This document shows positions 53,860 to 63,920 of a stretch of 64,000 nt of DNA, one piece after another. A program made the position numbers and the translations under genes. Position 1 is the stretch's first letter. Every line of letters begins with the position of its first letter. Source of the stretch: Holothuria scabra. Its lineage: Eukaryota; Echinodermata; Holothuroidea; Aspidochirotida; Holothuriidae. The stretch is from assembly GCA_037179385.1 (NCBI GenBank), contig CM074188.1, positions 28,855,594 to 28,919,593 on the forward strand, read 5' to 3'. Below the pieces are notes generated by a model. The model was not told the DNA's origin. It did not search any database and saw nothing but the letters and a program-made list of their open reading frames with translations.

Positions 53860-56024
53860 ACACTTACAATATGGCACGCCAAAAGGCTCACCAAATATGA
53901 TGATGTTCTAATAATAAACGTTCATGCATTAAAATTACACGTTCATGTACCAAAAATATACGATGATGTACTAACTTCATACGATCATGATGTAAATTTA
54001 CATCATCATGTACTAAAACCATAAGTTCATCATTTTAAATGGTACGATGTACATGTAAAATCACACGTTGTACATCTAAAAACACATGTTGTACATGTAA
54101 AAACGTAAGATCATCACGTTATTATTGTCTCTTCCGCATGCAATACTGAGTGAGCCTTTCGGCATACCAGAAGTCCGCCAAAAGGCTCACCGACATACGA
54201 TGATCATCTAAACTCATGCGATGTAGTAAATTTGCACGTTCATGTACTAACTGATTACGATGAGGTACCAAGATTGCATACGATCATGTACTGATTTCAT
54301 ACGTTCATGTACTGTTTGCTAAAACGTACATGTACTGATTTCATACGTACATGTACCGATTGCATGCCTGCATGAACTGATTGCATACGTATATGTACTG
54401 ATTGCATACGATCATGTACTAAATGTATACTTTCATGTACCGGAGGGGCCCATGTGAGCATCGAATGGTAATAGGCCTCTGTCAATACTAAGGGCCCAAA
54501 GAATTAATTTTGAAGCTATGACCTGTGGAACTTTTGATTCTATTGGAAATTTCGATGGTAAATTGCGTTAAATACACTAAAGAGAACAAAAGGTTTTTTC
54601 CCTTAGTTCCGTGACATAAGAGAGCCCAGGGGCCTTACAGCAAAATCATTGGCCAGTTGACAGAGAAACTTAGTCCAAGAACCGGAAGTACCGAATCATC
54701 ATTGGGTCTGTTGGCGACTGGTTGGCCTTGACATTCACTTGACATGACAAGTTGAAGTATAAAGGGTCAAATTGCAGCATGGTAGTTGATCGAAATTTTT
54801 GGGCCCAGGGCCCCTTTGTGGGCAAAAAGGCACCGAACACCAAAAGAAACATTGAAGTGACACTCAGTAACCACTGCTTTCTTTTTTCTTATCATAATAC
54901 AGACATGGTGTTCCAACTAGTATGGAAACTCCTAGAACCTTATTATTTTAGGTCCCAGAAAGCCTGGACCCATGAGGAAATCATTGGGTAGCAAACCTGG
55001 GCCACTGCTTGTTGATATTACGGGATTTGCCAGATACCATATGGGAAAAGACTGAGTCACTATGTTTAACAAACAAACCAGTTGCCCACATGTACCACAT
55101 AATATCCCATAAAGGACATATGGAGAGTCCCATAAGGGGTGCAAATTTACATGCAACATTGAGTTAATTATATGGAACACTTAAGTACACTATATGAGAG
55201 TATAACCTAGGATGAAGCAATTTCCCACCAAGAAGATTTGGGAGATTAAAGTCAGTCGGCGTATTTGAAAGTGGGCCCAGGGCCGTGTATTGGGAAATTT
55301 AAAATGAAGTTATGATTCCTGTCACTAACGTGAAACGAACAACAACTTCGTATCCTTTCTCATTTGCTTTACACCACGTATGCAACACTTGGCAATACTG
55401 AAGGATCTGCGGGACCAGGATCCAGGGACCTAAAACGGTTAGGCTATACCGGTTTTCATACCAGCTATTAAATTACATCTGTATAAGAACAAAAAATAAG
55501 AACGCAGTGGTCAATGAGTGTTACTTCAATTGGTTTTCGGTGCCTCTCTTGCCCTCAATGGGGCCCTGGGCCCAAAACGTTCGATCTACCACTATGCTGC
55601 AATGTATTTTGCCTCTTAATACTTCATCTTGTAATGTCCAGTGTATGTCCAGGCCTACCAGTCGCCAACAGACCCAATGATGATTCGGTACTTCCGGTTC
55701 TTGAACTAAGTTTCTTTATCAACGGGGCCAATGATTTTGCTGTACACCTGGGCTCTCTTATGTCACGGAAATTAGAAAAAAACACCTTTTGTTCTCTTTA
55801 GTGTATTTAACGCAATTTACCATCGAAATTTCCAATAGAATCAAAAGTTCCACAGGTCATAGCTTCAAAATTAATTCTTTGGACCCTTAGTATTGACAGA
55901 GGCCTATTACCATTCGATGCTCAAATGGGCCCCTCCGGTACATGAACGTATACATTTAGTACATGATCATATGAATTCAGTTTATCTACGTATGCAATCA
56001 GAACATGTACGTATGATATCAGTA
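53860..56024. mobile_element. Foldback element, 2.2 kb, 620-670-bp arms
   Basis: The left arm (about 54350-54970) and right arm (about 55400-56024) are imperfect inverted repeats. For example, the sequence around 'gtaccggaggggcccatg' at 54438 is matched by its complement at 55925-55940. Outside the left arm, about 500 bases of tandem 'gatcatgtactgattgcata' units extend the arm; only a few such units remain at the right end. The centre (54975-55400) is non-coding. No transposase frame. Confidence 0.75.
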
Positions 56025-56028
56025 CATG

Positions 56029-56546
56029 TGTAGCACTTGCACTTCAAATAATTGCATTCGAGTGCAAAATAATACATATTCATAGGTTGTCCCAGTGCAA
56101 CTTGTTATTTGCATAAGCTACGTGTGCAGTGGACCAGACTGACCAATCACGCGTACGACTCTCGTGGTGAGCAGGCATGTAACGGTCAGGAGGTCCTCAC
56201 TAGCATCAAGTCAGCGACGCAGGAAAGACGTGGACACCAACTCCGCCGAAGTTCCGAATTGACCGTCCTCGACTTTGACAACACAGTACTTACTGCACTT
56301 GAAATTACCTACCAAAATCTCGGAGATATCTACAAGAAATTATTCGTCTCACCAACACATCAGTCCTGTGTAGTCGGGCAGCAGCTGGCAGCTCGACAAT
56401 TTTTGCTTGGGACTGAGGTTTTGAGTGCGGCGGTAATATCAGTTCCACTACATCGCCGAGCACGAGGTCCTTACAGTGACGCCATTTTGTTGCGGCCCTG
56501 GTATTAGAGTTTTTCGTTAATGGATGTGAGACCATTTCACTTTACA
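56029..56546 (+). mobile_element. Putative 5' LTR of the Ty3/gypsy element
   Basis: It starts TGTAGC a few bases after the foldback end and ends ..TTTACA ten bases before the primer-binding site. The boundaries are inferred from TG...CA and from the primer site, because the 3' LTR is missing from the window and cannot be compared. The 132-codon frame inside (56109-56507) is not a gene. Confidence 0.55.
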
Positions 56547-56555
56547 TCTCTAAAT

Positions 56556-56572
56556 TGGTGACCCCGACGTTC
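56556..56572 (+). promoter_or_regulatory. tRNA primer-binding site of the gypsy element
   Basis: TGGTGACCCCGACGTTC follows the putative LTR. A 'TTGGTGACCCCGACGT' site just after the 5' LTR is typical of animal gypsy elements, where a host tRNA 3' end primes minus-strand DNA synthesis. It marks the LTR boundary to within about ten bases. Confidence 0.7.
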
Positions 56573-56880
56573 TAATAACTTTTACCGACCTCGCCGGCAG
56601 GAACTGCAGATTTCTTCGAGAATTTTATCAGGTAATTCTGTAGCTAGTCACTCATTATCAACAACGTTACTTACACGTGCTAACTTAGCACTTGTTTTAT
56701 ATACACGTGTTTACGTCATATCGTATTATAGTAGTACAAGCCATACTACATTACGGGCTTGGTTTAGTATTACCGTTACTTAGTAGTTAACGAGCCTACG
56801 TCATTGTAGGCACTCTAGGCGATTTTTATAGCTACTGCATCCGTTCGTATTTTTACCTTTAAAGATTTCCCTAGTGACTA

Positions 56881-57657
56881 ATGAGTGCTTCAGAGCCTAG
56901 TACTTCAGGTAGTGTAAGTACCGGGGTTACTACTACTGCAGCTAAACCCAGAGTACATTGTCTGTTTATTGCGGACTCTAGAGCACACAATTTCGATAGG
57001 TATTTCGTACCGTCGGAGTACTCGTCATTAAATATTAACTACATTATCCGTCGAGGTGCTAAAGTGGGGGAGCTTTTACAGCCTACCTTACTTAAATTGC
57101 ACACCTACGACCCCCGAGACTGGGTTATTGTTAAGGTTCCTGCTGGGATTAACAATCTCACCAAATTTGTTTATGTTTCTTCCCAGCAAAACCGGGTACT
57201 AACTTGTAACAACTTGTGTGCTATTGATTTGATCAGTGTTTTAGAGGACTTTCGATCTCATATTGTAGCAGTTCGACCAAGGACAATTGTTAGCTTTTGT
57301 ACCATACCAACTGCTGGTTTCCAAAAGTGTCAGCAAACTAAGAAACTACTTACACCCATCTTATCAGTCGAAGACTTAAACACTGCTCAAACCAATTTAG
57401 ATCTGGTGCTAGACGAAGCCAATAGTCGTATAGCGGCCTTGAACAGGGGCACATCTTACACTGTGTCACTCCACACATTCATTCGTAGGTCGTCCATTAA
57501 GAAGTCGACCACTAGTACTAAACGTAGGCGTTTGGTCATTAGGTCTAACTTTCATTCATTATATGACGGATTGCATGCCACCTCAGATTTGAAGAAAAAG
57601 TGGTTTATTGCTGTGTTGTCGTCCTTCCAGAGGGACATTAGGAAAATTCAGCAATAG
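56881..57657 (+). CDS. Accessory SGNH-hydrolase-like ORF of the gypsy element
   Basis: An intact 258-codon frame lies between the primer site and gag. It carries the signature of SGNH/GDSL hydrolases in order: LFIADSR near residues 28-34 (Ser33 in the nucleophile block, ADS instead of GDS), Gly59 after a strand (RRGAK), GINN at 89-92 (Asn91, block III) and DGLH at 229-232 (Asp229, His232, block V). All four S-G-N-H residues are thus present. Residues 1-22 are Ser/Thr-rich and 205-218 are basic. Similar esterase-like domains are known in ORF1 of CR1-type LINEs; in a gypsy element upstream of gag it is unexpected. Its role is unknown; an RNP or membrane-associated function is only a guess. It is the one long element ORF here without a visible break. 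Confidence 0.65.
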   Translation: MSASEPSTSGSVSTGVTTTAAKPRVHCLFIADSRAHNFDRYFVPSEYSSLNINYIIRRGAKVGELLQPTLLKLHTYDPRDWVIVKVPAGINNLTKFVYVSSQQNRVLTCNNLCAIDLISVLEDFRSHIVAVRPRTIVSFCTIPTAGFQKCQQTKKLLTPILSVEDLNTAQTNLDLVLDEANSRIAALNRGTSYTVSLHTFIRRSSIKKSTTSTKRRRLVIRSNFHSLYDGLHATSDLKKKWFIAVLSSFQRDIRKIQQ

Positions 57658-57816
57658 TAGCATTTTCTAGCCTACAGATACTATTCACAGTATTGTACAG
57701 TACTTTGCATATATTTATAACACATTAATCCCTACTTAATTATTCTAAGCAGTCCAATCGTAATTTTTTTTTCTTTTCTACCCATCTGTAGGCCAACCTG
57801 TTATATTTGTATCATT
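57658..57816 (+). other. Spacer between SGNH-like ORF and gag
   Basis: 159 bases, AT-rich with a T-tract at 57764-57772. No feature seen. Confidence 0.6.
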
Positions 57817-58500
57817 ATGGATAAGGCTGAAGGTGCAGATAACAAAGATGCTGCAGTATCTGCTGTGGCCGTTAAGCTTCCACCTTTTTGGCCCCAAGAC
57901 ACAGAGGTCTGGTTTGCTCAGGTAGAGGCCCAGTTTCATACCAAGTGCATAACACAAGAGCAAACTAAGTACAATTATGTTGTAGCTGCCCTTAGTCCAG
58001 AGTATGCTTTGGAAGTTAGGGATTTAATTATTAACCCCCCAGCTAGGAATCAGTACCAGGCATTTAAAGACGAACTGATTAAGCGAACTTCTGAGTCGGA
58101 GCAAAAACGACTTCACCAATTGCTCCGAGCAGAAGAGTTAGGCGATAGGAAACCGACTCAATTATTACGACGTATGCGACAGCTTTTAGGGGATCGTACC
58201 TTAGGTGATAGTATTTTGAAGCAGCTGTTCCTTCAGAGGCTACCTACCAATACGCAATTAATTTTAGCCTCCATGAGTGACACAGCCAGCGTGGAACAGT
58301 TAGCTGTCACAGCTGATAAAATCCTAGAGGTACATCAGGATCCTACTGCTGAACCAGCAGCAGCAACAGTGGCTGCAGTGTCGCAATTGCCTACTTTAGC
58401 CAAATGTACTGAACTAGAAGCTCAGGTAGCAGCCCTAACCAAACAGGTCGAGGCTTTGACTAGGCAATTACAGGGAGACAACTCTCTACCTCAACCCTAA
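57817..58500 (+). pseudogene. gag (capsid) of the gypsy element, interrupted
   Basis: The frame starts MDKAEG and has the gypsy capsid pattern: LPPFWP, WFAQVEAQF, YVVAALSPEYA, then KRTSESEQKRL, GDRKPTQLLRRM and LFLQRLP. A coiled-coil-like C-terminal region follows (residues about 195-222). It stops at a TAA (58498-58500), but the same frame continues to about 58735. That stretch has an RGRGRGRR tract and a nucleocapsid zinc-knuckle-like motif ([10 protein letters not shown] and ARLCVPPC, about 58585-58640). The stop therefore looks like a mutation rather than the true end. Gag packages element RNA in cytoplasmic particles. Confidence 0.85.
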
Positions 58501-58546
58501 CGAGAGCGTACTTCTTCTAGGCCTAATTCACCTAACCGTAGGGGTC

Positions 58547-59662
58547 GTGGGCGTGGCCGTAGATCTAGTTCACCCCACGCTGGAGAGCATTGCTTTTATC
58601 ATTGGAGGTGGGGGCACCAAGCACGCTTATGTGTCCCACCATGTACCTTTAACCAATCAAACCCCCAATCAAACCCCCCTCAGTCAAAGCCAACGCCAGC
58701 AAGTAAGGACGACTACCTTGTCTGGCCATAGTACTACTAGGAGTCGTCATTTTTATGTTCGTGATATAATTACTGGCACCAAATATTTAATTGATACTGG
58801 TGCTGACATTAGTGTATTGCCTGCGTCTAAGTTTGGTAAACGTGGGCCACCTACCTTTTCTTTGCAGGCTGCAAACAAAACACTTATTAAAACATACGGA
58901 CAGAAGTCATTTCCTGTCGACTTAGGCTTAAGGCGGACTTTTAACTGGATCTTCACTATAGCTGATGTACAATGGGCCATTTTGGGTGCAGATTTCCTTG
59001 GGCATTACAATTTAGTAGTTGATGTAGGTCGACGCAGATTAATCGACATCACTACCTCCCTTCAAATTTCAGGGGCACCATCTAAACGGCCATCTCCATC
59101 ACCAGCCTACTCCCTAGTATCAGAGGACACGCAGTACCATAGGCTTTTAAACCAGTTCCCTCAGTTAACACGACCTAATTATCGGGAAACTGGTGTTAAA
59201 CATTCGGTGACTCACCATATCGTCACCAAGGGCCCCCCATGTACTGCTAGGCCAAGGAGATTAGCGCCAGATAAATTGAAAATTGCCAAACAGGAGTTCG
59301 AGCACATGCTTCAGCTCGGCATTATTAGACCATCACAGAGAAATTGGGCCTCACCTTTGCACATGGTCATTAAGAAGACTGGTGATTGGCGCCCATGTGG
59401 CGATTATAGGGCTCTCAATAGATTAACAGTACCGGATACGTACCCTATACCCCATATACATGATTTTACTGCAAATTTAAGCGGTACTTCGATTTTTAGT
59501 AAAATCGATTTGGTTAGGGCCTATCACCAGATACCGGTAGAACCTAACGACATTCCCAAAACCGCCATTACCACGCCGTTTGGTAGTTTTGAATTTTTAC
59601 GTATGCCGTTTGGCCTCAGATGGGCCGCTCAAACGTTTCCAAGGTTCTTGACGAAGTTTTGA
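58547..59662 (+). pseudogene. pol: aspartic protease and first half of RT
   Basis: The frame is shifted relative to gag. Residues 1-60 overlap the gag knuckle in another frame and are probably not translated product. The protease active site [12 protein letters not shown] is at residues 81-92 (Asp83). RT follows from about residue 220: [42 protein letters not shown] and FLRMPFGL. The frame then ends artificially at 59662 because of a one-base shift near 59640. The protease matures Gag-Pol and RT copies the RNA. Confidence 0.87.
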
Positions 59663-60396
59663 GAGGTTTACCGTTCGCCTACGCCTATATCGACGATTTA
59701 TTAGTGGCTAGCAACTCCCCCGAGGAACATATGTTCCATCTTAGGCAACTTTTTGAAAGATTGGACAAGTATGGTATTGTAATCAACCCTGCGAAATGTA
59801 CGTTTGGCGTTCCTTCGCTAGATTTCCTTGGTCACAGGGTTGATAGTTCCGGCGTAAGACCACTTCCGCATAAGGTACAGGCTATCCAAAATGTTGCGGA
59901 ACCAAAGTCCCTAACCCAGTTACGTAGATTTTAAGGCCTAGTTAATTTTTACAGGCGTTTCATACCCATGTGCGCCTCTATTGTACAGCCATTAACAGAT
60001 TTGTTTGCAGGAAAAAGCAAGGATAAGTCCATTACGTTACAAGGAGATGCACTTAGTGCTTTCGAAGAAATTAAGTCTGCTTTGGCAAGTGCCACACTTT
60101 TAGTACATCCCAATTCCACGGATGAGTTATGTTTGACTGTTGATGCTTCCAATGTTGCTGTAGGCGGTGTTCTACAGCAAAATGTAAATAGTGTGTGGAA
60201 GCCAATTGCATTTTTTTCACGTGGGCTCTCCCCTACTCAAATGGGGTACAGTACATTTGGGAGAGAGCTGTTAGCAATCTATTTGTCGATTAAGTATTTT
60301 AAGCATATGCTTGAGGGTCGCGCATTTTATATACTTACCGACCACAAGCCACTAACATATACCTTAAAAGCTAAGCCTGATAGGCATTCGCCCTGA
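59640..60396 (+). pseudogene. pol: RT catalytic part and RNase H, with two stops
   Basis: In the next frame RT continues with the catalytic YIDD box (59686-59697), NPAKCTF and FLGHRV. A TAA at 59932 interrupts the thumb (LTQLRRF). The frame resumes with NFYRRFIP and RNase H: LTVDASN, YSTFGRELLAI and LTDHKPLTY. A TGA at 60394 interrupts it again, and the final VADSLSR motif lies at about 60470-60490 in the same frame. Stops and the upstream frameshift make this copy non-functional. Confidence 0.87.
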
Positions 60397-61542
60397 GAGA
60401 TCAGGCAGCTTGATTACATCGCCCAATTTACCACAGATATCCGTTATATTAAGGGCACAGAAAACACTGTTGCGGATTCACTGTCTCGTAGCACATGTTC
60501 TTTAACTAATCTAGCCAGTGCTCTAATTATTCCCCCTAATTCACCCCTAAATTTAGAAGACTTTGCGTCTGAGCAAGGAAAAGATGATGAGCTTACTCAG
60601 CTGCTAGGATCATCTTCCTTGAAGCTCCAGGATATACCACTACTTGGGACAGGTAAGACTATTAAGTGTGATATGTCTACCCCCGCACCTAGGCCGTATG
60701 TCCCTTCTAAGTTCAGACGCACTGTTTTTCACTCACTCCATGATTTGTCTCACCCAGGTATTGCTGCTACTAGAAAGCTTATTTCTAGCAGATATGTTTG
60801 GCAGGGTATGAATAAGGGTATTAATGCCTGGTCAAGGTCTTGCTTGCAATGTCAAAAGTCCAAAATTCATCGGCATACTCAAAGTCCTTTAGGTTCTTTT
60901 GAGTCACCAGGACGTAGATTCAGTCATATTCATATGGACATTGTCGGTCCTTTACCGCCCTCCAACAATTACACTTACCTGTTAACCATAGTAGATAGGT
61001 TTACACGCTGGCCTGAGGCCATTCCAATTTCTGACATTACGGCTGAGACCGTCGCCAAAGCATTCGTTAGTCGTTGGGTCTCGATGTTTGGCGTACCCTC
61101 TGTAATTACCACCGATCGAGGTGCGCAGTTTGAATCTGCACTTTTCCGCAACCTTAATAACTTGCTAGGATGTAAAAGGTTCAGAACTACCTCATATCAC
61201 CCCATGGCTAATGGATTAGTAGAGCGGTTTCATCGCCAGCTTAAGAGCTCGATCAAAGCTCACCCTCAACCTACTGCTTGGAGTGAGGCATTACCCTTAA
61301 TTCTCTTAGGCGTTCGTTCTGCTTTTAAAGCGGACATAAAATGTAGTTCAGCTGAGATGGTGTTTGGTACCACCTTAGTGTTGCCTGGTGAATTTATACA
61401 CCCGTCAGATCAGTCAGCCATTCCAGACGATACTTATGTTGATAGACTGAAATCTCATATGGCAAAACTACGCCCTGCTCTGACTAGGCCTACATCTCGG
61501 TCAAGCCACATTCCGAAAGATCTCACTACTTGTACGCATGTC
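60397..61542 (+). pseudogene. pol: end of RNase H, integrase (truncated)
   Basis: Same frame as the RNase H part. The integrase has an HHCC zinc domain (HDLSHPG...CLQCQ, about 60730-60855) and the catalytic DDE core: [15 protein letters not shown] and NGLVERFH (about 60930-61240). After the core it ends abruptly near 61542, where gypsy integrases normally go on for another 60 or more residues; the frame closes six bases later in unrelated host sequence. Integrase would insert the cDNA. Confidence 0.87.
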
Positions 61543-61544
61543 GC

Positions 61545-63020
61545 ATGAAACTCTCAATGTCTCATACGAAATATGACGTTGCATTTTCTTTGTAAATCTT
61601 CCCAAAAGTAACAAAGAGGGGACAGAATTTCCTATAAATTCCAAATTATATTTCATATGATGGATCACGACCATGGTATACGAAAAGACAATGCCCTAAT
61701 TGTGAAACTATCTCTTTACAACCAGCATATCTGAAACTGGTGTTCAACTTTGACCAAGCGAAACTGATGATAAGGGCGCGAAACGTGCGAAACTTTTGCA
61801 TTTCTTTTTTATGTTCCATTGGGAATCATTAATATGTGTTATACCTTTCGGAATATTGTCTCCACAGTCCGCCCTGCATGGATGTACCGACAAAACCAGT
61901 CAATGCACACAAAAACAACCAAAGCAACCAAACACTTCTAGAAACACTTCTAGAGAAAAGGCCGTGGACGGTTCGATTAGAGCCAATTGGTTGGAAAAAG
62001 ATTGGTTCAGGCTTAAAACTTCATTTAACCGTGAAGGAATCTACGGAGCTGTTAAGGGGTCATGCAGGTTGAGATAAGTGAATTCCTCGACTATGTGTGA
62101 GTTAAACCATGCCTTTTCTTAAGGGACGTCAAGCTGAAGACGGTGGGGAGGGATTATCTCACATACCAATAAAACCCTAGAAATTGTGAGTAGATTCTCC
62201 AGTTTTAGATGCAAGCTTCCTTCTCTTTATATTCCATCCACCTGCCCCTTCCATGTTAAATCCATCGGTATTAACAATTATAGATTTTTACTACAAGTCC
62301 ACGTTACATACATAGGTTTTGTTTAAAAAAAAATAACTTCATATCACATGACATACTCGTATATATCGTTTGTATAACTAAGTACAGGCCGTTAAATCTT
62401 GTGCGTTTCATTGAATAGTTATATCATCAGCTCGTTAAGACCCTACCGCACTACAGGACATCTATACCGTTGCCCTAATTGTACACAACTATTTGCACCT
62501 TTTAGCCTGGATAAGCCGGGCACCATTTCTCCAAAAACACGTTCGGAACATCATGTAAAACCTACCTTCACAGAGAGTTTGAATACTCTGAATTTTGCTT
62601 GGTGGACCCTCCGGAGGTTCCCCATCTCTTAAAAGAACTATCTGAAACTGGTAGTTAGTGCCAGCTGTTAAACGGTCAAACAGATGAGACACACGGTTAC
62701 CCTCTAACTCCCATATATTGTACTTTTGAAATGTTTCATCCCCTTCTTGACGGTACAGAATCTTATAACCGGTTATCGGCCCATTGCCGTGATCGGTTGT
62801 TTCGTCCCATGTAGAAAACGATACTGTGATACTGTCGTCTGTCACCTCCGAGAATTCCAGTGGATCAGGCCCGCCGTAAGAAGGGGGCTCTGAAATGAAA
62901 ATTAAGAATAAATGAATTTAGTGTCAGTAATAATGACGGGGATTAAGATGCTATTATTTGACCTAAAAAGGTATATTATTTTCATTGTGTCACTATCTAA
63001 GTCTAACTGGGCCAACATAT
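61545..63020. repeat. Paralogous segment, copy B (includes FN3 exon)
   Basis: It matches 1252-1860 plus 7020-8030. It is uninterrupted here, so it shows the older arrangement. Bases 62115-62235 have no counterpart in copy A, where the PLE composite sits instead. Confidence 0.82.
62566..62889 (-). CDS. Fibronectin type III exon (gene B)
   Basis: A paralogue of the exon at 7526-7849: the same 324 bp, the same phase 1-1, the same donor (GTAGGT) and a TTTCAG acceptor. Most residues are identical, including DSITVSFS, WDETTDHGNGPI, GYKILYRQ, LTAGTNYQFQIV and GEPPEGPPSKIQ. Differences cluster in the middle loop (FQKYNIWELEGNRV). The next exon found in transcription order is 47814-48137, about 14.4 kb away; the intron holds the gypsy and foldback elements. 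Upstream exons lie beyond the right edge. Confidence 0.86.
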
Positions 63021-63150
63021 TTAAATTTATATATATATATAGGTCGAAAGGAGTGTTAAAGTTCGATTTTGAAATTGAAATTAGTCCCAAGCATTGGCAT
63101 TAGCCCTAATGAACAAGGGAAATAAGAAATAAATTCAGAGAGAAAATTGA

Positions 63151-63221
63151 GTCACAACCAGGACTTGAACCCGGGTCTGTCGCGTACATGGCGACCGCCT
63201 TAACCACTCGGCCATCGTGAC
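63151..63221 (-). tRNA. tRNA-like sequence (nominal Thr-UGU), left arm
   Basis: It differs from the right-arm copy by one base, which turns one acceptor pair into a G-T. All four arms fold. It lacks U33, so it is probably a pseudogene or SINE head. Confidence 0.5.
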
Positions 63222-63345
63222 ACTTGTGATTTAAGACGTAGACTGGGGTTCTTATACCTGTCGCCCTCAATTTTCTCTCCTGTTACCACGGTGAGTCCCC
63301 AAGCGGGGTAATAGAAATCTAAACAAGAAAACTACAATCACAAGT

Positions 63346-63416
63346 GTCACGATGGCCGAGTGGTTAAGGCGGTCGCCATGTACGCGACAGACCCGGGTTC
63401 AAGTCCTGGTCGTGAC
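63346..63416 (+). tRNA. tRNA-like sequence (nominal Thr-UGU), right arm
   Basis: The acceptor GTCACGA/TCGTGAC is a perfect 7 bp. The D-arm GGCCGAGTGGTTAAGGC is of the Ser/Leu type, but the variable loop is short. The anticodon stem GTCGC/GCGAC is a perfect 5 bp with loop CATGTAC, giving anticodon TGT at 63379-63381. The T-arm is CCGGG/CCTGG with TTCAAGT. Position 33 is A instead of the near-universal U, and a T7 Pol III terminator follows at 63421. The perfect stems suggest recent origin; the missing U33 argues against decoding. Confidence 0.55.
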
Positions 63417-63562
63417 TCAATTTTTTTCTCTGAATTTATTTCTTTTTTCCCTTGTTCATTAAGGCTTATGCCAATGCTTGGAACTTATTTCAATTTCAAA
63501 ATCGAACTTTAACACTCCTTTCGACCTATTCATTCAATGTTCGATTTACCATACCTCGACCT

Positions 63563-63584
63563 AATATATATATATATATATATA
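63563..63584. repeat. (TA)n microsatellite
   Basis: Short TA run left of the palindrome. Confidence 0.95.
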
Positions 63585-63779
63585 AGGAAAAATGGAAAAC
63601 AGAGTGTGCATATAGATCCAACGAATGATTTATTGAAACAGAAATTTTCGCCGCCTCCTGGCGGCTTTGTCAACTGTGTTAACACAGTTGACAAAGCCGC
63701 CAGGAGGCGGCGAAAATTTCTGTTTCAATAAATCATTCGTTGGATCTATATGCACACTCTGTTTTCCATTTTTCCTTAT
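63582..63779. repeat. Perfect 198-bp palindrome
   Basis: 99-base arms with no mismatch and no spacer, centred on GTTAAC at 63680/63681. It is flanked by (TA)n on the left. On the right, 'ccaacacacggaattaatta' leads into (TA)n, closely matching the PLE 3' end at about 9522-9541. Each arm also contains GCCGCC-AGGA-GGCGGC followed by GAAA, a small hairpin resembling the helix II side of a hammerhead. The palindrome probably formed from an inverted pair of PLE 3' ends. Confidence 0.9.
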
Positions 63780-63811
63780 TTATTACGTCCAACACACGGA
63801 ATTAATTAATG

Positions 63812-63920
<109 letters not shown>

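Larger units (their letters stand above)
56029..61542 (+). mobile_element. Ty3/gypsy retrotransposon, degraded, 3' end lost
   Basis: The order is LTR, primer-binding site, SGNH-like ORF, gag, protease, RT, RNase H, integrase. This is the normal gypsy pol order with one extra ORF. Visible damage: a stop inside gag (58498), a frameshift in RT (about 59640), stops at 59932 and 60394, and an abrupt end within the integrase C-terminal part at about 61542. There the sequence joins the duplicated host segment. No 3' LTR is present. Confidence 0.85.
63039..63529. repeat. Inverted repeat carrying two tRNA-like sequences
   Basis: The left arm 63039-63231 and right arm 63336-63529 are nearly exact inverted copies (about 193 bp) around a 104-base spacer. 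Both outer ends read 'ataggtcgaaaggagtgtta' outward-in, and the left end abuts (TA)n. Each arm is a 71-nt tRNA-like head plus about 110 bases of body. This looks like a SINE pair or a foldback element. Confidence 0.85.

Noticed and set aside
54297..54485. ORF with repeated 'VHVRMQS' units
   Set aside because: It is the translation of the catgtac tandem repeats in the foldback arm.
56109..56507. 132-codon ORF upstream of the gypsy ORFs
   Set aside because: It lies inside the inferred 5' LTR, has no recognisable domain and overlaps an opposite-strand frame; LTRs do not normally encode it.
63346..63416. Functional tRNA-Thr gene
   Set aside because: It lacks U33, mixes a Ser/Leu-type D-arm with a short variable loop, and is part of a repeated inverted structure.
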